The translations under genes and the position numbers were made by a program. A DNA stretch of 64,000 nucleotides from Antedon mediterranea (lineage: Eukaryota; Echinodermata; Crinoidea; Comatulida; Antedonidae), in assembly GCF_964355755.1 (NCBI RefSeq), contig NC_092675.1:15267312-15331311 (forward strand), given 5' to 3'. The notes beneath the pieces are model-generated. The model saw only the letters and a list, made by a program, of their open reading frames with translations, did no database searches and had not been told where the DNA came from. Positions 22,201 to 37,200 of the stretch are shown piece after piece (positions within the stretch are counted from its first letter, which is position 1; each line of letters starts with the position of its first letter).

Positions 22201-25200
22201 ATTATACTATTTGTAGTAGAATTCATCGCACTGTTATCTACAATTTACCATGCATTCGTTATTCTTTTTTACCACTTTTCATATCTATTAGAGGATTTCA
22301 TTTGATTATAAATGTTACCATATTCTTAAAACTAAAAAATTTAACATATATCCCTCGAATAAACACCTCCCTCAAATGAACTCCGCCTCCCCAAAGGGCC
22401 CTACCAAACAATAAAAACTATACCTTAAAATGTTATTAATCATCTAAAACACTGTGAAACAAAGTAGTTTAGTTTTACGAATGTCAAGCATTTTCAATAA
22501 TGGTAACCGACAGAAAACGTATAAGGAGAACATTATCATTCCGAGAACTCTCGTCTACACTTCCTAGAGGGGGAGCGAGCGAAACGAGCTCACCCTCTAG
22601 TATTTTTAAATTATTAATTAATACAAACTTTGAGAAGCAACTGTCAGTATAAAGTTTATTTATTTGTATATTATGTGTTTATAAGTAGTATAATAATATA
22701 TATATAATAGTATACAGTAGGGCCTACCCACACTCACAGTAATAAAGTTTATTTATATATTTGTTTATGTTTAGTTGTTGGATATTCGATTGTAAAAGTT
22801 ATTGTGAAGCTGTTGTTTAAAGTGCTTACTGGATTGTTGAAAGTTGAAGATGATTGAAATTAAAAAGCTTTGTTTTGAGTTATTTTACAACTTTATGGAT
22901 TTTTTTGTGTATACTTTTATGTCACAAGGGAGTTCTTAAAGTATTTTCAACCGCTCGGAAATTTGCGTAAAGGGAGTTCGTGACCATAAAGCTTTACCGT
23001 ATTCAGAATGTACATATTATATTTGCTCTAATAAAACATTTTACGAAAAAATTATTGAAAGTATGACATTTGACCCTCGACCCTATTTCTCAATATTTGC
23101 ATACCTTATTTAGCAACTAAAATGTATGTACAGACTTTGTTTTGGCCTCAAATGACTGGGATACAGGTTTTTAAGGTAGTGATACAGGTGTGATTTTTAG
23201 ATTACTAAACAGTCCTATTTTGGCTATTAGAAACCTGTATCCAAGTCTTTTGAGGGCAAAACAAAGTCTCTACAGACATTTTAGTTTCATTTTAAAGTGG
23301 TCCATGCTGGCTTTTAGGAACCTACAGTATGTCTGAGTCATTTGAGGACAAAATGTAGTCTCTACATACATTTCAGTCACATTGTGTATGCAAAAATTGA
23401 GAAATGGAGTCGATGGTCAAATGTACTTCCGGTCATTTTATCGTAAAATGTTTTATTAGAGTAAATATATATACATTTTGAATAAATCAGTGAAAAAATC
23501 AAGTCTCTCTGACTAGTAGTTTTTGAGATATGGTTACTCTGTAATTTCACCCTAATTTGCATATTTAAGCTAAGTTGCATCTCATCGGGATGAGTGACAG
23601 AGATGTGATGGTCAAATTTTCATCTCCTCATTGAGGCGTCACAATAGATGAAATTGCGTAGTTGATATGTGACATAACAACTTGCTAAACATGGCCGCTG
23701 AGACATCAATTGACTATTATTTTTTGCCATTTTTTAGTGTTTATCCATAAAATTCATGAAAGTGATTATCGTGTTAGGTTAAATGTCAAAATAAGGTTTT
23801 TTTGAACATTTTGTGTATTCCATTTTCTTGACCAATGGTATTAAAATGTTTCCTGGTAATTTTTGGTAAAAGTCCATTAGAGTGAATAGTTTATATGTAT
23901 CTTCTGAGTATTTTGACACCATGACTACGACCATATTCGCCCAACAATTTCTGAGATATGAAAAGTGTGCTAACTAAAGCCAAAAATGTTTGTACCGGCT
24001 ATTGTCACATGTCAAAATTAGGGGTTTATTGAAATTGTTATGATTTTTATTACATTAAAACAAATATAAACATACTTTGCGAGTAATTTGTGTCCATGAG
24101 TGACTGCTGAGATATATGGCCAATTTCTTGACCAGTGGTCAAAAAATGGGTTTCCGTCCACTTTTAGCAAAAGTTGCCCATTAGAGTGAATAGAAATATG
24201 GGTCTTCTGTGTAGTTTGTCACCAAATCTATTCCAATACACCCAGTAGTTACCAAGTTACGGCAAGTCTTAACTCTGAACATATTGACCTTTTGGCCCCC
24301 TGTACTGACCAAGCATCACAATTTTTTTTCGCCCTACACCAAAAATTAGATTTGTATTGATATAAGGTAGCAAAGAAACATAGTTTGCTAGTGGGTACGG
24401 TGCAGGTAAACCCTTTCTGGCTCCCCTTAACTATACTCTCAATTCACAACAACATAAACAGTGGTTGATAAGGCTTATAAAATATATAAGACATAGGCTA
24501 GATTATGTTAATTCGTATATTTAATTATTTATTAATTAATATAAGGGTAGGAATAGTGATAATATATATTTTTTTAAACTGGTATGAAAATACCGATACT
24601 TTTTAAAGAAAGGTAGAAACAGTTGGACTAAATCGGTAAGCAGAAGGAAAGGTAAAAAATCGGTAGCCTACCGCATAATTTGATAGGATTGGTGGTATGT
24701 CTATGGAAAAATGCGGTTGTAACATAATGGCCTGTAATATAAAGTGATTATAATACAGTACTGTACTATTATAACATATAATATATACTTGATATTTTAT
24801 GTTATGTTCCGGACTCCAATAATAATGAAAATACACACTTCAAATATGTATAGTGGTTTTAGATGTTTTATTCTCACTCCTTTTATATCTACACATGTGC
24901 TCGGTCTTATTTATCTTCTTTCTCTGTCGCCCTCTATCGGACGTTATGTCTTGTATATTTGGAGGGTTACACTATTACATTAAAAATAAACTATTAATGT
25001 TAACGCTCTTTTTAATTTGCTAATGTTATTAATATATAATTAATATATTTTTAGATGAGTTTTGATGGATTTTTCTTTGCCCGTTTGGATTATGCTGATA
25101 AAAAGCATCGAATGATACAAAAAGAAATGGAAGCAATATGGCATGGCAGTTCAAGTTTAGGAAATACAGCAGATTTGCTGTTTGGCGCCCTCTACGCCCA

Positions 25201-28200
25201 TTATAACCCACCTCCAGGATTTTGCTATGATCAGTTTTGTAACGATCCCCCAATCCAGGTATTGTATTCCTTTACTAGAACTTTTCTTTTGTATCACTGT
25301 TGTTTTATGTGTTGTGGATATATGACTAATATTATGCCTATCTTTTCATACTTTTTCTTTTTAATATTATATTTTGTTTTAATATATTTGTTCACTTATT
25401 AATTTCTTGCATGTTTGGCTGCAATTTTAAATTAACTTTACACTTGGCTATGTACCAAACTTATTGTAACTTTAATATGTATTACGATGGCTTTTTCTTT
25501 GGACGATTACATTTCTTGAACCATTTCGAAGAAAAATTAGTAATAGATAGTATGCGAGCATACCATCTAGGTCGTGCCCACAGATGGTTCTCGAATACAT
25601 AGTAATTTCAGCATAAAAAACTGGCGATTTTAAATGTACATACCGCAGGACAATAATACATGTCGTTAATACAGGAACGGATAAATAGACATGGTGATTT
25701 ATGTAGTCAACTAAAATTAGCCCCATGGGAATTACTTCCAAAAGAATTACTTCACAAAATGAGTCAAAATGTTTGAGTCAAATATAAACAAACCTAATTT
25801 GTGTTTTGTATTAGGGTTGAGGGATGGGAAAGAGGGTGGTTGCAAAGAGAAATATTCTTTATCCATTTAGTATCGAAATATTACCGTCCACATTTAACAT
25901 TAATTAATATTTGACGTTGTAGCGTGTAGACGTGTGTCGCTGAGCTATCTGCAAGACACCTCTATTTTCCTTATTTTCGTTGTTTAACTTGTTGATGTGT
26001 CTTATTTAGCGATTACTAAGTGTTGCTTGTTGGTTTAGATGATATTTTGATGAATTTTGATGGATTTTTGTGCTTGTACGTTCATAATTTAGCCGTTTTT
26101 GTGCTTGTCGCCGGTTTGGTCTTGTTTTTTTTTTTTTGGACACGGTACGGTACGCAATGACAAAGGAACTGCATATACAGGTGGAGGTAAACAATAGACC
26201 GGCTTGTATGCATACCGGTAGCGATTCTCGGCCTAGAAAACGACCAAGAAGGAAACGCAGAGGTGTTAAGCTAAGAAGGAAAATTGATACAAGGGTAACT
26301 TTTCGTTCAGTAGGAAATAAGGTGACCCAAGGTCGTAATATTGGAAATTTGATCCCATGCATCACAGGGGATTTAGCTGCACCGACAATTATGTATACGA
26401 ATGCGTGGTCATTAAAGAATAAAGCAGACGAATTTCACTGTACCTTAAAGAAACATAATGTAGATGTAGCGATAGTCACTGAGACATGGCTAACAGAGGA
26501 AACACAAGGTATTGTTAACTTTTGCGATTATAAAGGCGTTTTTGAAAACAGAACTGATAAAATCGGCGGTGGCGTAGCATGCTTTGCAGCGGACCACCTG
26601 GAAATCCATCCGATTGTTACGCATACTGATTGCAAATTCGAATGCCTATGGTCAAAAATTAGCTATCGCTCTACACAGAACAGCAACACGCGTTCTATAT
26701 ATATCGGAGCTATTTACTACCCGCCGTCTGCCAACTACCCCAACCAACTTTTAGAGCATGTTGGAAATGTAATTGATAGTATTTATGGAATGGATAGATT
26801 GGCAAATATCATAGTACTTGGTGACTTCAACCATCTAAACACTACCTATATGCAATCTGAATTAGGTATGGAACAAATGATTGATTTTCCTACCCATAGG
26901 AAAAATAACATCCTTGATAAAGTGTTCATGAATCGACCGGAGAGATACAGTAAAGCCACTAAGTTGGCCCCCTTAGGACGTAGCGACCATTGTTGTATAC
27001 TATTGAAACCAATCCATGTTATACCTACCTCTAACTACACCACTTGTACTATCCAACCGTATCGTAACTCGTCGGTTAGATCATTTGGATCGTGGAGAAC
27101 TGCCCATGACTGGTGCCATGTTCTTGATAGCGAATCAACAAGTGTTAAAACAAATGAATTTCTTACTGTGCTTAATGGGAAATTTGCAGATTTTTTCCCC
27201 GTGAAATCGATTTGCCATAAGAAAACCGATAAGCCGTGGATGACGCCAAGAATCAAGAGATTGATTGTAGAACGACAGTTGGCCTTTTCTAGTAACCATA
27301 CCCAACAATGGCGAAGGATACGTAACTCCATACAAAGAGCAATTACGCACGCGAAGGAGAAGTTTTACGCGACCTCATTAAAGTGTCTAAAAAGCAATAG
27401 CCCTGCTAGATGGCACAAAGGAATTGTGAATCTCTGCAATCTAAAGAAAAATGACACGTTTAACATCCCTGGTCTATCAACGCAAGCGGCTGTTGAAGTA
27501 ATTAACCAACATTTTGCCACGATTTGTAGTGAACTTTCAGCGCTTGACATTACAAAACTACCAAGTTACTTACCAGCATCGGAACCCCCACCCGTTATCT
27601 ACCCAGGACAAGTGAAATCTGCAATCGATAAGTTAAACATACAAAAAGCAGGACACCCAGAAGATCTACCGATCAGATTAATTAAGGAATTCTCATTTGA
27701 ACTCTCTTATCCATTAGCGGACATTTTTAATTCTTCTTTAAATGAAGGTAATTTTCCTGAACAATGGAAAAAGGCTACTATAATACCAGTTCCTAAGGTT
27801 CCAGATGCTAATAATTGTAATGACCTTCGGCCTATATCCCTAACACCCATTTTTTCTCGGATATTTGAAAGCTTTTTAGCGGAGTGGGTAACTAATGATA
27901 TAAAAGATTCTTTAGATAGTAAGCAATTTGGTTGTCGTAGAGGCTCGTCAACTTCACACTACCTCGTAGACTTGATAAATTCTGTTGTATCTGACCTGGA
28001 GGGGGGTAGCAAATATTTAAACTTATGTGCTGTAGACTTTACGAAGGCTTTCGATCGTGTGGATCATAATGTTGTCATAAATAAATTAATATCCATAGGA
28101 GTGAGGCCGTCCATTCTTCCTACCGTTTGTAGTTTCTTCTTAAATCGCACATGCAATACCAAAGTTAAGGGAGCCACCTCTTCAAATTCTAATATTACTT

Positions 28201-31200
28201 GTGGGGTGCCCCAGGGCACGAAGTTGGGCCCCCTTCTCCTTTTGGTATTAGTCAATGATGTTGCTGAGGGAACTGACAGGCGGTGGAAATATGTGGACGA
28301 CCTCACTCTTAGTGAAGTAGTTAGAAGTAGTGATAGCCAATTGTTGCAGCACACTTTAAATCAATTTGATGATTGGTGTTTGATAAATAGAGTCCTCCCC
28401 AAGCCATCCAAGTGCAATGTGATGCGTATTTCCTTCCTAAAGTCCGACTGTCCTCCCAGTTTCAATCTAAATGGCCATGATCTTAAATGTGTAAATCACA
28501 TTAAACTGCTTGGTGTCACCTTGCAGGATAACCTTAAATGGAAGATGCATATTCATGATATCGTTGCTAAAGCATGTCGACGTTTGTACACTTTGATTAT
28601 ACTTAAGAAAGCCAAGGCGCCTTCTAAAGATTTACTACAAGTATATACTTGCTATATACGTCCTTTAGTTGAATATGCATGCCCTGTGTGGCACAGTTCA
28701 ATTACGAAAGACCAAACTAAGTCAATAGAAAGAGTTCAAAAAAGAGCTCTACGAATCATTTATGGCATGAACTATGTATCCTACGAGTCTGCTCTTAAAT
28801 TGTCAGACCTTCCATCGCTAGTTAACAGAAGAGTCCAACTCTTACTGAAATTTGGTAAAGGAATAATAAAGTCCGATACATTTAGAAGCATTCTTCCACC
28901 TGTTCGTGACATTAGCAGAACCCTGAGGTCTGCGAGTAAGCCTCTACTCAAAATTCCGTTTGGTCGTACAGAAAGATTTAGATCTTCACCAGTCCCTTTT
29001 TTAGTCCGACTCATTAATGATGAATATTGAATAGGCTGGCACTATTTTAACTTACAGGTGGACCAATTTTAATGTGGTAAATTATTATTTTTTTTTTTAA
29101 ACTAGTTTTACCTTTTATACATAATGTATTTATATATTTTTATCAAATTTTGTAAAATACTACTTTTCAGCCTTTTGGCTGCCGTTGTATTTTGATGTCT
29201 TTTTATGAATAAATATACCTAAATGATTAATAAAGTTTCAATATTTAACACAAAAATACAACAAAATCTAAAACAAACTTGTGTTTTTTTAAAACCTACA
29301 AAGACAATGGACAAGAAATTGAAGTTGAATCACAAACACACAAACAAACAATAACGAATAAACATGCATAACAATATTAAGAACTAGAAGGTACTCCAAG
29401 AGTACAAACCTCCGCCTACTGTAAAATTCCCCTACATAAAATGTTCCTGGAAAATATATATATTTTTAAAATTTGTTTTTATTAGTTGCAAGTGTAAAGG
29501 CTAACTGCACACTACAAAGTTGTGGATGACAGTTTGATTTAATGGTTATGTATCCAGCCTCTCACAGTTGAGATTTCTGGTTCAAGTCCCACTGAGGTTT
29601 TTTTTTGTTATTATTTTTTTAATTTCTTTTTTGTTTGTTTTTGTTGACCTTGATCTTTGACCTTGACCCTTTAAAATTTACCACACTTATATGATGTCAT
29701 TGCTCATTGTGGCTAAGTTTTGTGAGAATTGGATAAAAACTATGGTCTCTAGGCAGTAAAATAGTTTTGTGTTAGTTGTGACCTTGACCTATGTCCTTTC
29801 CCCCTCAAATTCGAACTCATCCGAGCTTTTGAGGCATAGATCATTGTGGCCAAATTTGTAGTATCATATTCCAAAATGTCAAGGAACATTGCACTAGAGC
29901 ATACTTCAGTTTGCAATAATAAAATCATGTCTTTTTAAGATATTCCATATATACCCAGTTCTTTTTTTTTAAATGATGGAGGCTCCACTGGAATTTGACG
30001 ATGTAATATAATAGGATTAATTCCTAAAGAGTGAATTGCTAAACTGCAGCTGATATACAGATCTGAAACATTTACATATTAATGAGTTCATTTTCGTAAA
30101 CCGAGACAAAGGAAAATGTCAGATAAACATTTATAGAAAAGAATATCTTTTAAATACAAATTTAATTGGTAGGCCCTAGTATCATTTAAAAAAAAAGGTC
30201 CATGGTTTAATCCTGAACTAGTGCCAGGGTTGTAACTTACTCTTTCAACTCCACTCCCTAATCCTCAAATGAGACTTAGTTTATACACACAATAAATTAT
30301 AAAATAGTTTATCCATCTTGTAATTTCACGATAAAATAACTGTTTTTATAAAGCTCTATTGGTCATATTAAAACAAAATCATTTTTTTTTCAATAAATAA
30401 AATAATGTATACCCTCCAAAAAGTCATGCATACAGTAATGTTACTAATTTTTACGCCACAAGAACACTAAATACATATATTACTATTGGTGATATTTGAG
30501 ATCAAAATGTTGCATAATTTTTTTATGTAACAATTATTAATTAAATAGTTTATACAGTACCCTACAGTACTTATTGGTAACAAGAAATGCAAAATATGTT
30601 CAATAAATTCAAAGTTATTAGCAAAAATGTTACCCCTTACCCTATAATTTTTAAGGATTACAAATTACTAATACGGTCAAAATTCTTTATATTGTTAGGG
30701 CCTATACATGTTTATTTGTATTTAATCTTTAACTTCAATTTTTTGTACATTGTCTTTATAGGTTTGGAAAAAAAACATCAGTTTGTATTAGATTTGTTGT
30801 ATTTTTTAAAATTCAAACTTTATGAATGTTAAATTTGAACGAAATTGCATTTTTTGTTAATGTTCAATGACTGTTTGACCTACAACGGATGTCAATATAT
30901 TTTACGTTTTATTTTTTCAAAATGAATATAACAATTAGGCAATCTACACAGTACATATTAATACAACAAAAAGCAAATTTGATCACTAAATACAAAGTTA
31001 TTAGCAAAAATTTTAGCCCTATAATTGTTAATAACAAATTATTCTAACGGACAAAATGTCTTCATAAATTCACAGAATATTTGTTCGTTAAATTTAAATT
31101 TTCTTGTTCATTGTGTCTATATAGGTTTAGGAAAACATTAACATAAGATCTCAATATATGTTTGTATTTAAAATTGAAATGTATAAGTTAATTTAGAAGA

Positions 31201-34200
31201 AATTGCATTTTTGATTAAAGGTCATTGACATTTTAACCTCTAAAGACGTCAATAGATGTTCGATTCATTTTAAAAAAGTATATTACAATAAAGAAATCCA
31301 TACACTACATAATGATAACATGAAAATGCAAATCTGTTCTATTACAAGTGTGACTCGTCAACACGGTTCTTTTAATTCAACTGTTTTATTAATTCACCAA
31401 GCGTAACGTAATTTGCATAATTAGCAAATAATAAACAATTACAATTAGCATATTAACAGAACAATGTGACATCTTCCCTTTTCTAACAAAATAAATTTCT
31501 AAAGTTTTTTTTTTTAAATCAATATCAAAAGTAAATTAGACACGATATATCACATTTGTCATAATAAATAATATTACTTTTCTTTAAACATAAATTGTTT
31601 CTTAGATCACATTCATATGTTTCAAATTGTTTCTTAGATCACATTCATATGTTTCATACATTATTATAGGATGGTTTGAAAAATAAACATGATATCTGCA
31701 AAATAAACATAAAATGAAGTTAATTATTGATACATTTATTTATAATCCAATCGATCCGGTGGACGACTAACACGATCACTTCTACGTAAGGGTGGTGCTT
31801 CTGGTATCTTCTGCAAAGTTGGTACACCCTTCTGCAAAGTATCCGGTTGTTGAGTGTTTAATAAATGTTGTCGATTCCGTCTGTACGACGTTCCATCTTC
31901 GGTCATCACTACATATGAACGGGGTAGCTCATGTTCCTTAGCCACAAAAGCAGGTTCCCATTGCCGTCCTTTCAATATACTCACGTTGTCCCCTTTTCTT
32001 AATTTCGTCAATACACGTGTACCACGATCATAATATTTTATCATAGATTGTTGACGTGACTGAAGGCAATCTCTAGCTCCGACAATAACTTGTGGTTGCA
32101 GCAATGTATGTGTGACTGGAAGTGTTGACCTTAACTTTCTGCTCATCAACAACTGAGCAGGAGAACAATTCAGGGTGTGTAGAAAGCGACGACCTCGAAT
32201 TGGACGACCCAAACGACCCGGGCGACCTCGAATTGGACGACCTAGAATTGGACGACCCATAACACGAAACCGACGACCCTTATAATAGCCTAGCCTAGCC
32301 TAGGCCTAAGTATAGTATAACATCCCGAAGCCGAACATAACCAAAGATCTTTAAACCATACCTTATATAATACTCGAAAGCAAGCAATTGATTGACAAAA
32401 TACAGAAATGTCGCCATTTGATACTGAATGTGTCGACACGAACAAACGAACATATATGGAACGCCAAGAGTGCATCATTAAAACTGCATTCGACTCGATT
32501 AGCACACGAAATATCATAAACATGGCAAATCAGGCCCCTTTTTCAGCGGCAGGTAAGGTTTGACCATGGAGGTACTCCATGGTTTGACCAGCTCCATGGT
32601 TTGACCATGGAGGTATAAAAATATTGTTATACCTCCATGGTTTGAATGTATACAATGCATGTGTGAAATGTAAAGCTTTCTTATGGCCCTCGCCCCATGT
32701 AGGATTAGGCCAAGTTGAGCCGCCGACAAGTTGAGGCGCCGCCAGAAAAACGTTATTTTCTATGAAACGCCAAATGCTTACTTTCGCCGGAGCTCGTTTC
32801 TATTTAATAGAAGTTCTATTTATATTAATTATTAGATATAACGATGTATATTCCAAAGTTTATATATCACGGTTTTTAGTATATATTATTAAATATTATA
32901 ATTAAAGAGAAATAATTATGAATATCTGACTTGTAGATTCCAAAATATAAGGCCTAAAACATGACCGAAAATGATCGTTTTTAGCCAAAAATGACGTAAA
33001 CATGTTGCCCCCTCAGGCGGCAGTTGAAGTAAAATAATTGCATAAAATCACCGTTTTTTAGTAAAATATTTTGTGTATTAACATTGTAAAATTCAATAAA
33101 ATATGATATTAAAAGATAGTAAATAAAAAATAATAATTATTTAACCTCATTCGAAGAATATCAATACTCTATTAGTCCTGAGAGACAACGTGATTTTACG
33201 TGGTAGGCATACACGCGAGAAAAATATTATGGAGTGCACTGCATTTTTACCTTGAAAGATTAAAAACAATTAAATTATTAAATATGACTACTTTCCTTTG
33301 CTGTTTCAAACCAACAAAATTGTAGTATGTAATTATTATTTATTTTCATGACACAATAAACCTAAAGACCATGAACTTATGTAGGGCCTACTAGGACACA
33401 ACTCTATCACTACGCGAAATGTCGTAAAAGACGCACTGGCCGTTTCATAGAAATTACCGGCGGCTCAACTTGTCGGCGGCCCAACCGGTCATATCCCCCC
33501 ATGCACATGTTACGCTGCTTGGTAGGCCTATAGTGTTCGTTATAAGAAGACGAGATGTAATTATACGTCCATGGTTTAACCATGTATTGTATAATATTTA
33601 TTTCTTTTAAATTTATTTTTAATATGTCGAATGCAGTTTTAATGATGCACTCTTGCCGTTCCATATCTTTTCGTTTGTTCGTGTCGACACAATCAGTATC
33701 AAATGGCGATATTTCTGTATTTTTTCAATCAATTGCTTGCTTGCGAGTATTATATAATAAGGTATAGTTTAAAGATCTTTGGCTATGTTCGGCTTTGGGA
33801 TGTTATACCACACTTAGGCCTAGGCTAGGCTAGGCTATAGGGGTCGTCGGTTTCGTGTTATGGGTCGTTCAATTCGAGGTCGTTCAATTCGAGGTCGCCC
33901 GGGTCGTTGGGGTCGTCCAATTCGAGGTCGTCGCTTTCTACACCCCCAACAATTCAACCCTGCAATTGGTGAATCACGATAGTCTAGTAGAGCAAGATGA
34001 AAATCACTTCCCTCATCAACGGACCTCATCATGAGTTGCTTAATGGTTTGTACGAAACGTTCAACTTGCCCATTACTTCTGGCATATGTCGGACTGGACG
34101 TCACTAAATCGAACCCCCGCTGGTTAGCAAACTGTTTGAACTCGTAGCTAGCGAACGGCATGTTATCAGTCATTAATGTTTCAGGGATGCCATGTCTTGA

Positions 34201-37200
34201 GAATATGGATTTCAATTTTTTGATGATCGCCCCAGCCGTTTTGCTAGTGAGTGTAACTACTTCAGGGTATTTGGAAAAATAGTCAACTACAATAAGATGA
34301 TCTCTGCCAGCGAATGTAAATATATCCGCGCCCAGCTTAGCCCATGGTCTCATAGGAACTTTATGTGGAATCATCGGCTCCCGTTGATTTCTACGCATGA
34401 ACTTTACACAAAATGATTGATCACAAAATTCTCTTAAACAAACTCATTGCGCTGGGGGTTGATGGTCACCTGATCCGATGGGCTAATGCCTTCCTGTATA
34501 ACCGACAACAACGTGTTAAAATTGGTGAATGGCTATCTCCAAATGGAGGCATACCCCATTGGTCGTGGATTGGTCCTATTACGTTTATTATTTTGATTAA
34601 TGACCTTTTAAATGGTAATCCATGCGTAAAATTTATGGATGGTACTACTGTATTCGAAAGGCTGTCTAAACTGTCCTAGTAACTTACAAAATAAAGCTAA
34701 CTCGGCCCATGCATGGACTCGGCTTAACATATAAAACATGTGAATTAATTGTGAGCTGTAAGAAAAATAAGTTGGTATTTAATCCTATAATTATTAATAA
34801 ATGTATTGTTAACCAGGTTTGTCGTACTAAGCTCCTTGGAATAATTATATGTGACAATTTATCATGGCAATTCCCATGGATTCTTTGATAGCTAAATCAA
34901 ACTGATGGTTATATTTCCTTTAACAATTGCACCGGTCTGGTCTAGACACACAAGCCTTTATGCTATTTCTATTGTTGTGTTATCAGGCCTGTCCCCGTCA
35001 ATTATGAGAAGTGGTTCCTTAAAAGAGACGGTGGTCGTTCAATAGAGGTGGTCACTTACAGAGGTCGTTTTGAAGGGAGATAGTCGATTATGAGAAGCGT
35101 TGTTTAATAGAGAGAAAGAGCTTGTGGTCCCTTAAAAGAAGTGGTCGTTAGCAGTGGTGGTTGCTTTACGAGAGGTGGTCGATTATTAGAAGCGGTCCCT
35201 TATGAAAGGAGGTGATCCCTTACGAGAGGTGGTCGATTATGAGAAGCAGTACCTTACCAGAGATGGTTGCTTACGATGTGTGGTAGTTTTAGAAAGTTGG
35301 TTGCTTACGAGAGGTGGAAAGACTGATCGCTAAGTAAAGATCGATGCATTTTTGTAAAATATATAACATTTTCTACATTAGCTGGTGATATTAACTACAT
35401 AAGTTGGGAGGCAATTTTCATTACTACATAACCTGTTGACCGTTTCTGCATTACCTGGTGTTGATTTTTATTTACTACATAAGCTGTTGGTGTTGGTGTA
35501 CTACATTAGCTGGAGGAATTTTACTACATTAGCGGTGGATTGTTCTACATTAACGGTTGTTTTGACATTAGCTGGCATTTTCTACATTAGCGTTTGTAAC
35601 ATGTGTCATCTTATGCTACTACGGTATGGACTCTGGTGTCGTGGATTAGAAATGTTAGAATAATCTAAGAAGACTTACTCTGGTTATAAAGCTGACCACC
35701 AGCTGAAGATCGTCTGGAGTAATCATGCTGCCTTACAGGAGTATTATCTCTTTTCACGGTCAATACTACCCTGTGAGTGATCCCTGTGTCTACTGTATTC
35801 ACCAGATTGAACGTTTGGAGATTTGCTGTGGTATCTCGAGTGATAATTATGTTCTGGAATTCTTTCTCTGTCTGCCTTCACGTTCACTACTAAGTACTAT
35901 CTATTTTGTTTGCATGGCAGAAACCATATCTTTTAACTCTACAACAACAGCTCTCAAATCTGACACTTCTTTAACTGTCATCGCATCTACCTTTGGTTGA
36001 ATAGATAAATCACTTACTTTACTGGTGAATGAACCGACATCTGCCTGTTGGGGATACCACATATAGTGTTATTACCGTAGTGTTCTGTGTTAGTGGATTC
36101 AAATTAATAGCATGGTTGGTTTGTCACATGAGATTAGTATTATTTGACTAATTTGATTGGGATGCCACCTAGAATTGTTAGTAATAGTGTTCTGAGTTAA
36201 TAACAGAAGTTGAGCCTCATTTGCACTCTCGATTTGTTGTGCAATTTTTAATGCGCTGTCATGTTCGTAAGATTTTAGTTGCAATGCTGGTTATAATCCA
36301 GCAAGAAATTGTTGGAAAGCTTCACCCTCTTGCGCAACACCACCTAAATTTAGTTAGATAATTAGTTATTGACAATTAAAACGATTTGCCTCAAATAAGG
36401 GTGTTTTCCGATCGTGGTATACACTGTCTAATGGATGTCCTCTTTAAAAATACCTGCACACAATAATACGAGGATGCTTCGCATTTTCCTATCTCCTTCT
36501 ACAATAATTGTTTTTAATAGCTGAAAACCGGTTGAAGAGCTCGAGTACAGTATCATAATGTTGAAGACAGGCCGATTTTCTTAAAAAAATACTATTTTGA
36601 TAGATTTAATATACGTTTGTAAAAATCTATTGATTTGCGATGAATGGAACATTCCAATCTCTCAGACTCCCAGGTAGGGTAAATGTAGGTAGGTTGGTTT
36701 AACACAAGTAGGTAAATTTATGGGCCCTTGGAGAATAAATTTAAAACTGAGATATAGTATTGCAATACTTTGACAATATTGTAAATACGTATTAACCATT
36801 TTTGGTCGCCATTTGAAATATTTTTTATTTATTATTTATTTTTTTATTAAACAGTGATGAAGTTGACATAAATATAATAATAAATATATAAAAAAAAAAC
36901 ATAGTATAACACAGACCAAACAAGTTACTAAAATATATCACAAATCAGCCATCATAGTACATCCAGTAACACAAACCAAAAGGGGTTCACAATTTGCTTA
37001 TCATAACTCAGTTTCTGATCATTCACCAATCATTGAAAACTCTGTGGAAAGTAATGAAGTTTTTTGTGCGTTGTGTCCTGACTTTGGGGAGGGTGAACGA
37101 TCTAACGCGTCGGAGCTGATGGTTTTGTGTGGGAGGTTTAGGTAAGAGAGAGTGTAATCTATGATCTTCTTTTTTCATTTTATCAAAGAATTTTCTTGAC

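Larger units (their letters stand above)
32173..33948. mobile_element. Foldback element inserted in the Gypsy integrase
   Basis: It is flanked by acaattca at 32165-32172 and 33949-33956, an 8-bp duplication (9 bp with one mismatch). The ends (tgtagaaagcgacgacctcg inward) are inverted repeats built from ggtcg and aattcgaggtcg subrepeats. The arms continue for about 300 bp (32280-32480 against 33660-33840, including words atcaattgcttgcttt and ggatgttata). The interior holds a nested foldback element at 32700-33494 and a palindrome around 32604-32641. No transposase is present. The subrepeat arms produce the spurious GRPxRxRP peptides in both broken integrase frames. Confidence 0.8.

Noticed and set aside
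26136-26156. LINE ORF start at 26136
   Set aside because: The codon there is TTG; the first ATG in frame is at 26157 and was chosen.
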